This document shows positions 42,396 to 50,730 of a stretch of DNA of 64,000 bases, one piece after another (position 1 is the first letter of the stretch; every line of letters starts with the position of its first letter). The translations under genes were made by a program, and so were the position numbers. The notes under the pieces are model-generated. The model did no database searches, had not been told where the DNA came from, and worked only from the letters and a program-made list of their open reading frames with translations. Origin of the DNA: Rhizobium sp. CSW-27 (lineage in GTDB: Bacteria > Pseudomonadota > Alphaproteobacteria > Rhizobiales > Rhizobiaceae); NCBI RefSeq assembly GCF_018760785.1, contig NZ_JAHHZO010000003.1, positions 124,001 through 188,000 of the forward strand, given 5' to 3'.

Positions 42396-45107
42396 TTACG
42401 AGAGCAGTTGATTGAACATCCCGTTTTTACGGGAGAGTTCTTCGAATGACCCACTTTCGACAAGTTTGCCTGCGTCGAAAACCAGTACGCGGTCAAAAAG
42501 TTCGCTCATTCCCGCATTTGGCAGAACCCAGATGATTGCAGGGCGCTGCCCGTCCCGGTGCAGATCCTGCATGACATTCATCACGATGCGGTCCTGGGCG
42601 CGTTGATCCAGCGCAGACAGGGGACGATTGAAGATGAAATAATCCGAACGCTTCAGAAGCGCACGCGCAAGGTTCAGCTTCTGCCGCTGAACGGTCGTCA
42701 GCCTGCGCCCCTGCGACCCGACATCGAAGTCGAGCCCGATGGCAAGCACCTGCTCCTCGAGTTCGAGCTCCACGAAAATCGCCCGGATGATGTCGCGAAT
42801 CCGCTCCGTGGTATCCACTTCCTGGAAGGACAGGCGGCCGAACAGCACGTTATCCATCAGGGAGGCGGAAGCGGTCAGCTTTCTGGCGTCGTGGCGCTCG
42901 ATCCGTTCGGCGAGATCGGCCGGGATCTGCGCGTGGAAACGCCGGCGCGCCTCCACGATGCGCTCCATCAGCGCCTCGCCCAGCAGGCCGAAGCGGTGGC
43001 GGGGTTCGATATAGGAAAAGCTCAAGCGAATGATCTTCGAGCGGTCCACGGCAGAGGCCTGCGCCACACGCGTTCCCTCCAGTTTCTGCAACAGCGCCTC
43101 ATAGGCCGGGATGTCGTCGGCACTCATGAAGCTCAACTGCTGGAAGAAAGGGTGATCGGCCGGCAGGTCTCGGAACAGGTCGACGGCGTTTTCGGCAATC
43201 GCCATGCCCATCGCATAGAGATCCTCTGCAAGCCCTGTCTCCTGCATGATCCGGCGGAAATAGGGGTGCGCTGCCAGGGTCTGCGCCGTCATCTCCTGTT
43301 TCAACGTGCCGAACAGCAGGTTTTCGCCCACCGTCGCCAGCCGGTTGTAGGCATCTTCCTCGAAATGGGCGACGATGTCGCCGAGATGCTCCTCGCGCAG
43401 CCTCTGGCGCATGGCCTGGCGCACATCGACGATCCGCCCCGCCAGAAGCGGATGCCGCGCCGGATCGACATGCGCACGAAGCGCAAATTCGAAGATGTCC
43501 TGCGAGATCGTCACGGCGTCCAGCACGGGCCGGATGACCCGCAGCAGATCATCGGGGCCATCGGCGCCGGCCGCCGCATAATCGATCCAGTCGCTGTTGA
43601 GGTCGAGGGCCGGCGTGCCGGCCCGCTCGGCTTCGACAAGATGCCGCCGGATGCGCCGGGCCTCCGCCCCCGAATAGCTCATCCGGGTCATGGGCGCATG
43701 CTTCAACCCGTAGAACAGATTGTCGCGCAGGCTGGCATGGAAGAAATAGGCTTCGGAGGAGGCAAAGGAGATGCGCCGGCCGGTGATCGATTCGGGCATG
43801 TCGAGGATATCGGTGCCGCCGATGGTGATGCGGCCCGCATCCGGCCAGACGATCCGGCCGAGCGCCTCGGCCAGCGCCTCGGCACCGCTGCCGTTCGGGC
43901 CGAGAATCGCCACCGTCTCGTCCGGCGCGATGCTGAGAGAGACCCGGTTGAGCAGCGGCGTCCCATTGTCGTCGGACACCAGCAGGCTGCTGACGGTCAG
44001 CGCGTCGGCAAGCCGGGGCACCGGCTCCGTCGCGACCGCCTGGATCCCGGGTGCCATGAGATGCTCCACATCGAACTGCTCGACCACCTGTGCATATTTC
44101 AACTGCACGTCCTGGCGCGCCTGATCCCAGTCGATCAGTTCCTTCAGCGGGCCGGGAAGATCCTTGTAGGCGCCGATCACCGCAACGAGCTGGCCGATAT
44201 CAAGACGTCCCTGAAGGGCGAAATAGCCACCGATGGCATAGAAGAGAAATGGCGTGACCTGTGCGAGGAAGTTGTTGAGGAACTTCACCAGGAACTTCCA
44301 CTGGTAGAGGTCGTAGCGGATCTGAAAGATCGTCGCCAGCCGCTCCGCGACATCGGCGCGTTCGAGGTTCGAGGTATCGTTGCCGCGAATGGCATGAATG
44401 CCTTCGACGATTTCGCTGACGCGGCCGGAAAGCTGTCGTGCGGTCAGCTGTCGCCGACGCCCAAGCTCCAGCAGCCGGCGGCGCATGCGCGGAATGATGA
44501 TTGCCTGCACTGCCACGATGGCCAGGGCGATCATGCCGAGCCAGGCATTCTGCAGCACGATGAAGGCAAGCGCCGTCAGCGCCTGGCCGCCAAGCAGCGC
44601 CGGCTGCACGAAGGCATCGCCGGTGAAACCGCCGAGCGGCTCCACCTCGTCCTTGATCATGGTGGCGATTTCGGCCGACTTCACGCGCTTGAAATGCACG
44701 GGCGGAAAGCGCAGCACGCGGTCGATCAGCTGAAAGCGGATGCGCCTGAGCATCCTCTCGCCGAGCCGCCCCTTGTAGGTGTTGATGTAGAACTTGAAGG
44801 CGCCGTTCAGGATGACGAGCGCCAGGAAGACGAAGCTCAGCGCCATCAGCGTCTGAACGCGGTTGAGTTCAACGCCGTCGAAAAGCGCAATCTGCCCGAT
44901 CCAGGGCAGATCGAAGGCCAGCCGGAAGAAGGTGCTGGTGGCTGTCGGATCCTCGAATCCCTGTCCCTGAATCGGGCCGTTGACGATGCGCTTCGGCAGG
45001 TCGAAGGAGAGGAAATAGGGGATCATCGAGGCGGCAACGACCGCCAGAATCCACAGCTGCTGCGGATAGGTGTTGGACCAGATGTAGCGCGTCAGACTCT
45101 TTTCCAT
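42396..45107 (-). CDS. ABC exporter-like protein with catalytically degenerate, expanded ATPase domain
   Basis: Membrane protein of 903 residues. ATG start MEKSLTRYIWSNTY; a GTG 12 bp earlier is possible. Residues about 15-320 are an exporter-type transmembrane domain with five or six helices (LWILAVVAASMIPYFLSF; LMALSFVFLALVILNGAF). The ATPase domain begins near 365 but its motifs are lost: Walker A reads GPNGSGAEAL with Ala409 for Lys, Walker B YFIFNRPLSALD with Asn827-Arg828 for Asp-Glu, the signature RRLTTVQRQ for LSGGQ, and the H-loop WVLPNAG lacks His. Walker A and B are 418 residues apart instead of about 110-120. The post-Q-loop motif recurs three times (SLRDNLFYGL, TVGENLLFGTL, SLMDNVLFGRL). 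It is unlikely to hydrolyse ATP normally. Confidence 0.88.
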   Translation of the reverse strand: MEKSLTRYIWSNTYPQQLWILAVVAASMIPYFLSFDLPKRIVNGPIQGQGFEDPTATSTFFRLAFDLPWIGQIALFDGVELNRVQTLMALSFVFLALVILNGAFKFYINTYKGRLGERMLRRIRFQLIDRVLRFPPVHFKRVKSAEIATMIKDEVEPLGGFTGDAFVQPALLGGQALTALAFIVLQNAWLGMIALAIVAVQAIIIPRMRRRLLELGRRRQLTARQLSGRVSEIVEGIHAIRGNDTSNLERADVAERLATIFQIRYDLYQWKFLVKFLNNFLAQVTPFLFYAIGGYFALQGRLDIGQLVAVIGAYKDLPGPLKELIDWDQARQDVQLKYAQVVEQFDVEHLMAPGIQAVATEPVPRLADALTVSSLLVSDDNGTPLLNRVSLSIAPDETVAILGPNGSGAEALAEALGRIVWPDAGRITIGGTDILDMPESITGRRISFASSEAYFFHASLRDNLFYGLKHAPMTRMSYSGAEARRIRRHLVEAERAGTPALDLNSDWIDYAAAGADGPDDLLRVIRPVLDAVTISQDIFEFALRAHVDPARHPLLAGRIVDVRQAMRQRLREEHLGDIVAHFEEDAYNRLATVGENLLFGTLKQEMTAQTLAAHPYFRRIMQETGLAEDLYAMGMAIAENAVDLFRDLPADHPFFQQLSFMSADDIPAYEALLQKLEGTRVAQASAVDRSKIIRLSFSYIEPRHRFGLLGEALMERIVEARRRFHAQIPADLAERIERHDARKLTASASLMDNVLFGRLSFQEVDTTERIRDIIRAIFVELELEEQVLAIGLDFDVGSQGRRLTTVQRQKLNLARALLKRSDYFIFNRPLSALDQRAQDRIVMNVMQDLHRDGQRPAIIWVLPNAGMSELFDRVLVFDAGKLVESGSFEELSRKNGMFNQLLS

Positions 45108-45165
45108 CACCGCCCGCACAAGCTGTTTCGTCTTCGAAAGGAGGCCTTGCCGATCCGCCGTGCCT

Positions 45166-46338
45166 CTAGGCGGGGGAGGGCACCGGCGGCGGATGTTTCT
45201 CGGTCAGCCGGCGCGCGGCAACCGCATAACCGCCATCGGCACCCTCGACGAAATGCATGTGGTTGCGCATGGCGGGGCTTACCACGAAACAGGTCATCAG
45301 GGCGCTCTCCTGGCGATGCAGGCCATACTGGCAGACACCCTGTGCCTCCGCCTCCTCCAGCAGGGCCTCGATGCGCAACCGGTGCGGCTCGTCCACGTCC
45401 ACCGTCATCTTCAACCCGTCATCGAATTTGCGAAAGTCGGAATTGGCAGTAACGTCACGGGCATAGCGCCGGGTGTTGAAGTTGCCGATCGTCAGGTTCA
45501 GCCGGTGCAGCAGGATCACGAGGCGAACGATCAGGGCGATCCTGAGCCGCGCCGCCAGGCGTCTTTCCGGCGGCGCCGCCGCGCGCGCCTCGATGTCGAT
45601 GCCCTCTCCGGCAGAGAGCAGGTCCGGACCATCCACCGGCACCGGGTGGCCGCCGCGTTCCTGTTCGGAGACGACCGCGACGATCGCCGAGACCATGGCG
45701 TCGAATTCCGGCATCACCGCCGGGGAGGTGGGACGCACGATGATCGAGACCACCTCGCCATTGCGGGCCGGCATCGGGCTCCAGCGACAGGAAAGGCCGG
45801 TCAGGTCCGGCGCCTCTTCCGCGTTCTCCGGCACCCCGTAAAGCCCCGCCTTCATCTGCCGCTCCGCCCAACTGGTGCCGCCGCCGGCAAACATCGCATA
45901 GGTGACAAGCGGGCTTGCAGCAAAGCGGGCAACCCGCACCTCGAAGCCGGCAGCACGAACATCCGCCACCGGCACCACTGCAACGCGCAGGGAAAGCGAC
46001 AATTCACCGGCCGCCCAGTGGCGCATCGCGGCCAGTGCCACGCGCGCCTCTTGCGCATGGCGGGCGGGCAGGGCAACCACCGCGCCGTCGCCGCCGAAGC
46101 TGAAAGGATAGTCCTGGCTGCCGACGGCGTTCAGCACCGCCGAGATGACGCCGGCGCCGGCCATGTTGACCGCCTTGTAGCGACCGTTCGCAATGGCACC
46201 CGTCGAGCCGACGATGTCGGCCAGCGCCAGAACCCAGCCCTCCGGCAGCGGCATGTAATTGGTCGTGTCCACCACGCCCTCAAAGCGGGTAAACACGGGA
46301 AGCCTCTGATAGAACTGGTCATCCGGGATGGCGCGCAT
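45166..46338 (-). CDS. DUF3095 protein, class III cyclase-like
   Basis: Predicted soluble 390-residue protein. The N-terminal half contains LALADIVGSTGAIANGRYKA near residues 37-56 and PFSFGGDGAVVALP near 78-91. These align with the two metal-binding Asp segments of class III nucleotide cyclases (DIVGST and GDG). Strong family words are NMAGAGVISAVLN and the C-terminal FDDGLKMTVDV and QYGLHRQESALMTCFV. It lies between a true adenylate cyclase and the degenerate ABC gene on one strand. Either it makes a cyclic nucleotide or it is a pseudo-cyclase regulator; the usual Asn/Arg transition-state pair is not obvious to me. Confidence 0.85.
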   Translation of the reverse strand: MRAIPDDQFYQRLPVFTRFEGVVDTTNYMPLPEGWVLALADIVGSTGAIANGRYKAVNMAGAGVISAVLNAVGSQDYPFSFGGDGAVVALPARHAQEARVALAAMRHWAAGELSLSLRVAVVPVADVRAAGFEVRVARFAASPLVTYAMFAGGGTSWAERQMKAGLYGVPENAEEAPDLTGLSCRWSPMPARNGEVVSIIVRPTSPAVMPEFDAMVSAIVAVVSEQERGGHPVPVDGPDLLSAGEGIDIEARAAAPPERRLAARLRIALIVRLVILLHRLNLTIGNFNTRRYARDVTANSDFRKFDDGLKMTVDVDEPHRLRIEALLEEAEAQGVCQYGLHRQESALMTCFVVSPAMRNHMHFVEGADGGYAVAARRLTEKHPPPVPSPA

Positions 46339-46464
46339 GCCGGGACACTACAACATCCTCGACAACACGGATATGGATAATCCTCCGATTTCAGGCGCAG
46401 ACGGCGGCAGTGCATATGGTTCGGCAGCAGCATGCCGACAGCGCCGGCGAAGACCGAAAAGCGG

Positions 46465-48177
46465 TCAGTTGAGCGCCGGCATCGCCATCACACGGCGCAG
46501 CAGCACCTTGTCGAACACGAAGACCTTGAGCGACAGGACCCGGCCGCGAAGGGGCATTTCGCGGCTTTGTTCGCTTTCGAGATCAAGACCCGCGAGCTCT
46601 GCCACCGGCTCCGAGATGACCAGCGGCGCATCATGATCCTTGGCCACGCTCTCCAGCCGGCTCGCCACATTGACCGTATCGCCAATCGCCGTCAGGGTCT
46701 GCACCGCGCCGTAACCGAGCGTTCCGACCACGGCCGGTCCGGTGTGAATGCCGATGGCAATCCGCAGCGGCGTGCTGAGTTCCTTTTCCAGCTGCCGGTT
46801 CAGTTCATCGATCCCCTCGACAATGCGGGCAGCAGCCCGCAGGGCCTGCCGGCATCCCTCATCCGCGGCTCCGGACACGCCGAAAAGCGCCATTGCTCCA
46901 TCGCCGATGAACTTGTCCATCCGCCCGCCGGCCTCCTCCACCGCACGCCCGACCACCGCAAAATAGCGGTTCAGAAGGAAAACGATGTCGAAGGGCAGGC
47001 GGGTCTCGGTCAGATAGGTGAAGTTCCTCAGATCACAGAACAGAACCGCGATGTCCCGCTCGCGGCCGGGGATCAGCTCGACATTGCCCTGCGGCTGCTC
47101 AGGCTCGGACACGGCCACCAGGATCGGAGACAGCATCACCGCCGCCTTGGGGCGCAACTGGCAGGCAAGCCGCACACCGGGACCGGCATTGATGCGTGAC
47201 AGCGTCTTCTGCTCGAGCGGTTCCGGCGGCGGCAGGCTTTCTTCCCCCTCGATCACCTGAACGCGGCAGGTGGAACAGCGCCCCTTGCCGCCACAGGCGG
47301 AATAATGCGGCTTCCCGGCAAGCCTGCTTGCCTCCAGCACGGTATAGCCGCGTGGAACACTGATGGTCTCTCCCGTCGGATAGCGGATGGCGACCAGATG
47401 CGCGCGCTCCCTCAGCCACCGCACCGCCCGCAGCAACAGCACCGCGCCAAGCGCAAGGCCGAAGCCGCTGTAGATGACGAGACTGATGCGACGCAGCGTG
47501 CGCATGGCCTCAGCCGAGAGCGAGGTCGGGTCGTAATAGCCGCCGGGATAGCCGCTGAGCAGGAAGATCGGGCTTGCAATGGTTCGGCCCATTTCGATGA
47601 ATCCGAGCAGCGCGAGAACCGGCAGCAGAATGGCGAAGGTGAGCAACCAGGGCAGAGCCGGCTGATACCAGGGCCGGTACCGCAGCCAGAAATGAATACC
47701 GATCACGCCATGCAGCCACAGGACGACAATGCCGATGCTCTGCCGGACGCCGTCGAGCGGCGAGCGGCTCCACATCAGATGCACGATGTTCTCGTAATTG
47801 TCGTGCAGGCGGAACAGTTCGGAGGCAATGCGGGTGCTGATGACGTGGTCGACCACGAACAGCGGCACCAGAAGACCGAAGAGGATCTGTGCGGCTTCGG
47901 CGCGCGGCATGACGAAGCTTCGCCGCCGGTAGATGGCCGCGAGCGCCAGCACGATGTGCACGATGAAGGAGCCATAGAGCAGGATCGTGCCCGGCAAGGT
48001 CCGCCACAGGAAGAGAAAGACCCGCCGCATCTCGTCGGCGGCCTGAACCGAAATCAGCCCCACGGCATGATTGGCAAGATGGCTGATCAGAAAGGCGAAA
48101 ATCACGAGCCCCGACAGGAGCTTCGCCATACGGACCCTGCGTTGCGAAAACAGAGCTTCTTTAACGTCCGCAGCCAT
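46465..48177 (-). CDS. Membrane adenylate cyclase with diheme-like anchor and 2Fe-2S domain (CyaC-like)
   Basis: Three-part protein of 570 residues. Residues 1-255 form about six helices resembling the cytochrome b anchor of succinate dehydrogenase, with His in FLISHLANHAVG, YGSFIVHIVLAL, FVVDHVIS and LWLHGVIGIHFW as possible heme ligands. Residues about 260-350 are a [2Fe-2S] ferredoxin (ACGGKGRCSTCRV from 293, last Cys near 335). The class III cyclase follows: metal Asp in LFCDLRNFT near 379, MDKFIGDGAMALFG near 420, and AIGDTVNVASRLES near 497 with adenine-selecting Asp, Asn and Arg. The design matches Sinorhizobium CyaC, a redox/quinone-responsive cyclase. ATG was preferred to an in-frame TTG 9 bp upstream. 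Confidence 0.92.
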   Translation of the reverse strand: MAADVKEALFSQRRVRMAKLLSGLVIFAFLISHLANHAVGLISVQAADEMRRVFLFLWRTLPGTILLYGSFIVHIVLALAAIYRRRSFVMPRAEAAQILFGLLVPLFVVDHVISTRIASELFRLHDNYENIVHLMWSRSPLDGVRQSIGIVVLWLHGVIGIHFWLRYRPWYQPALPWLLTFAILLPVLALLGFIEMGRTIASPIFLLSGYPGGYYDPTSLSAEAMRTLRRISLVIYSGFGLALGAVLLLRAVRWLRERAHLVAIRYPTGETISVPRGYTVLEASRLAGKPHYSACGGKGRCSTCRVQVIEGEESLPPPEPLEQKTLSRINAGPGVRLACQLRPKAAVMLSPILVAVSEPEQPQGNVELIPGRERDIAVLFCDLRNFTYLTETRLPFDIVFLLNRYFAVVGRAVEEAGGRMDKFIGDGAMALFGVSGAADEGCRQALRAAARIVEGIDELNRQLEKELSTPLRIAIGIHTGPAVVGTLGYGAVQTLTAIGDTVNVASRLESVAKDHDAPLVISEPVAELAGLDLESEQSREMPLRGRVLSLKVFVFDKVLLRRVMAMPALN

Positions 48178-48298
48178 GAATTCCAACGGTTGAGCCCAGA
48201 TGGGGAGGAGAAATGACAGGTTTGGCAGGCACTGTAAATCAAGGCTGCGCTGACAATGCCGTCATCGGCGCGCAGTTGCCGGGGCGGCCGGTGCTGCT

Positions 48299-49120
48299 TC
48301 AGCCGATCTGCAGAACCATCCCGTCACGGGCGGCAATCGTCTCGGCGAAAGCTTCCTGCGCCAGCCGCTCGATCAGTGCCATCTCGTTGTCTGTGCGCGA
48401 CGGGGCATGATGGAACAGCACAAGTTTGCGTGACCCGGCCTGACGGGCCAGCAGCACGGCCTGCTCCCAGCTCGAATGGCCAAATCCCCGATAGCGCTCC
48501 ATTTCCGACTCGACGAAGGCACTGTCATAGACGACCACATCGGCATCCTGCATCATGGTGAGCGCGGTCGGATCGAGGACACCGGGCTGATGTTCGATGT
48601 CGAAAACAAGCGCCAGCGAGCGGCCCTCCCATTCGATGCGGTAGCCGACGCAGCCGCCCGGATGGTTCAGCGCGAAGGTTCGAACCGTAACGCCCGGCTT
48701 CGGCACCAGAACTTCGCCCGGCTTGAAGTCATGAAAATTCAACGCGGCCTTGCAGATGTCGAGACGGACCGGGAAATAGGGCGGCCCGACGAACTGGCGG
48801 ATCATCTGCGCGGTGGTCATGGTGCCGTGCAGGTGGCCGGACCACAGATGAACGGCCGTCTGCGGATTGTAGATCGGTTTGAAGAAGGGCAGGCCGATGA
48901 TGTGGTCGTAATGACAGTGGGTGAAGAAGAGATCGACCTCGGACAGGTTCTGCCCCAGCATATCCAGGCCAGCCTCCCGGATGCCGGACCCGGCATCGAA
49001 GAGAAGCCGATGCGCGCCGCAGCGGACTTCAATGCAGGGCGTATTTCCGCCATAGCGCTGGAATTCCGCACCCGAGACAGGAATGCTGCCGCGCACACCC
49101 CAGAACTTTACCTGAAACAC
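48299..49120 (-). CDS. MBL-fold metallo-hydrolase
   Basis: Metallo-beta-lactamase-fold hydrolase of 273 residues. Dinuclear-metal motif THCHYDHIIGLPFF is near residues 66-79, the later ligands are in ALNHPGGCVGYR, VFDIEHQPG and LFHHAPSRTD, and the N-terminus FWGVRGSIPVSGAEFQRYGGNT is typical of a widespread rhizobial family. I placed the start at GTG just before FQVKFWGV, as in relatives; the frame remains open to an ATG at 49222 and no site is strong. It is upstream of the cyclase gene by 121 bp on the same strand. A phosphodiesterase role in the cyclic-nucleotide module is attractive but unproven. Confidence 0.87.
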   Translation of the reverse strand: MFQVKFWGVRGSIPVSGAEFQRYGGNTPCIEVRCGAHRLLFDAGSGIREAGLDMLGQNLSEVDLFFTHCHYDHIIGLPFFKPIYNPQTAVHLWSGHLHGTMTTAQMIRQFVGPPYFPVRLDICKAALNFHDFKPGEVLVPKPGVTVRTFALNHPGGCVGYRIEWEGRSLALVFDIEHQPGVLDPTALTMMQDADVVVYDSAFVESEMERYRGFGHSSWEQAVLLARQAGSRKLVLFHHAPSRTDNEMALIERLAQEAFAETIAARDGMVLQIG

Positions 49121-49320
49121 GTCACCACACTTCTTTTCATCGCATGCTTCCACCAGCACCTTGAGGATAAGGAAAATTCCTTGCCGTTTGCCTAGCGAAT
49201 GGTCTTTTCGCGCCGAATGCAAGGCCCGGACCTGGAAAAACTCCGCAACGCCTGCCGGGATCCGCGCGAAAACGGCAAAAGCGGATCAATTCGGCGTGCG
49301 TTTGCCGACGCCCGCGAGAA

Positions 49321-50382
49321 TCAGAGCGGCCCGTGATTGAGACGCGGCAGCACGTGGCGCGCAAAGAGGTCCGCTTCCGCTGCATGCGGATAGCCGGACA
49401 GAATGAAGGCTTCGATCCCTTCACGCCGGTAAGCCTCAAGCTTTGCCAGCACCTGATCCGGATCTCCGACGATCGCCGCACCGCAGCCGGATCGGGCCCG
49501 CCCGATCCCCGTCCACAGATTGTCCTCGACATAGCCGTCACCCGCCGATTGCTCGCGCAGTTCCGCCTGCCGGCGCACGCCCACGGACTGGCTGTCGAGC
49601 GATCTGGCCCGGATGGCCGCGCCCGTTGCCTCATCGAGGCGCGACAGAAGCCGGTCTGCCGCTGCCCGTGCCTCCGCCTCCGTCTCCCGCACGACCACGT
49701 GCACGCGATAGCCGAAGCGCAGGCTGCGACCCCGGCGGCGGGCGCGGTCCCGCAGGTCGGCGATCGTCTCGCGCACGGCCTCCAGCCGGTCCGGCCACAT
49801 CAGGTAGATGTCGGCACCGGCCGCGGCCGCCTCGCGCGCATCCTCCGAAAGGCCACCGAAGTAAAAGAGCGGCGCACGACCGCTGACCGTGGTGATGCGC
49901 GGCGGGTCGACCTTGAACTTCCAGAAGGTGCCGTCATGATCCACCGGCCTGCCATTCAGCAGGTCGCGCAGGATCGCCATTGCCTCGATGGTGCGCCGGT
50001 AGCGCGGACCGCTGTCGATTGTTTCTCCCGGCAGGTCACTCGAAATGATGTTGATGGCCAGCCGTCCGCCAGCGATGCGGTCGATGGTGGCGATCTGCCG
50101 CGCCAGTTGCGGCGGCCAGCTTTCGCCCATGCGCACGGCCATCAGCAGGCGGATGCGTCGGGTAAGCACTGCAACAGCCGAGGCAAAGGCCGTCGTATCG
50201 ATGCCGAGCTGATAGCCGGACGGCAACAGGATATTGTCGAAGCCGCCGCTTTCCACCTGCAGCACCAGATCGCGACAGTGTTCGAAGCTCGACTGCAGGC
50301 GAGGGTCCGGCACGCCCAGGAATTCGTAATCGTCATCGCAGAGCGCCGAAAACCAGGCGACTTCGCAGCCATTCGTCATCAT
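49321..50382 (-). CDS. LLM-class flavin-dependent monooxygenase (SsuD-like)
   Basis: FMNH2-dependent monooxygenase of the bacterial luciferase-like family, 353 residues, most like alkanesulfonate monooxygenases. Family features are LVLQVESGGFDNILLPSGY near residue 40, the QLARQIATIDRIAGGRLAIN block near 92 and GRAPLFYFGGLSEDAREAAA near 168. The final third contains GDPDQVLAKLEAYRREGIEAF. GGAGGATCG precedes the start; a second ATG follows directly. It diverges from the glycan locus and has no transporter or reductase partner beside it. A sulfonate or other small organic substrate is likely, unspecified. Confidence 0.88.
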   Translation of the reverse strand: MMTNGCEVAWFSALCDDDYEFLGVPDPRLQSSFEHCRDLVLQVESGGFDNILLPSGYQLGIDTTAFASAVAVLTRRIRLLMAVRMGESWPPQLARQIATIDRIAGGRLAINIISSDLPGETIDSGPRYRRTIEAMAILRDLLNGRPVDHDGTFWKFKVDPPRITTVSGRAPLFYFGGLSEDAREAAAAGADIYLMWPDRLEAVRETIADLRDRARRRGRSLRFGYRVHVVVRETEAEARAAADRLLSRLDEATGAAIRARSLDSQSVGVRRQAELREQSAGDGYVEDNLWTGIGRARSGCGAAIVGDPDQVLAKLEAYRREGIEAFILSGYPHAAEADLFARHVLPRLNHGPL

Positions 50383-50730
50383 CGATCCTCCATCCGTCCA
50401 TGCACGACAACTGCTAGCAGCCGACCAGGGTGCGCGGAAGAAACGCCTGTCATGCGGCTACACCGATTGTGAGATAAATTTTGCGAAGTCACGGCACACT
50501 CTGCCATCCCCTGACGCATCCGCCGATATCCGGGGGCGGCCGGCTTATCTCCCGCGAGAGCCCGCATATCGCGCGACAGGCAGCCAAAAACGAAAATTAT
50601 TTCACTTCAGATCATCTTACTCCTGTTGAAAAACGAGATGCGGATTTGCCAGACACCCCTTGATTGCTCGTCGCAATTGGCTAGAAATGTCGCACAAGGT
50701 GAGGATGATCAGGTTCGGGAGGCGAATTCC
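50383..50730. other. Divergent control region between monooxygenase and glycan locus
   Basis: 348 bp without a gene. It becomes AT-rich from 50580 (GAAAATTATTTCAC at 50590-50603), probably the promoter of the GH28 gene. No perfect copy of the palindrome found before the binding-protein gene is present. No RNA motif is recognised. Confidence 0.45.

Noticed and set aside
42396..45107. Sequencing error or pseudogene as explanation of the degenerate ABC domain
   Set aside because: The frame is intact over 903 codons, several separate motifs are changed by substitution, not frameshift, and the downstream gene is intact.
42558..45452. 964-codon plus-strand frame opposite the degenerate ABC gene
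   Set aside because: The opposite strand encodes clear transmembrane helices and ABC framework motifs with its own upstream neighbours in order; the plus-strand product is His/Arg/Gln-rich antisense noise.
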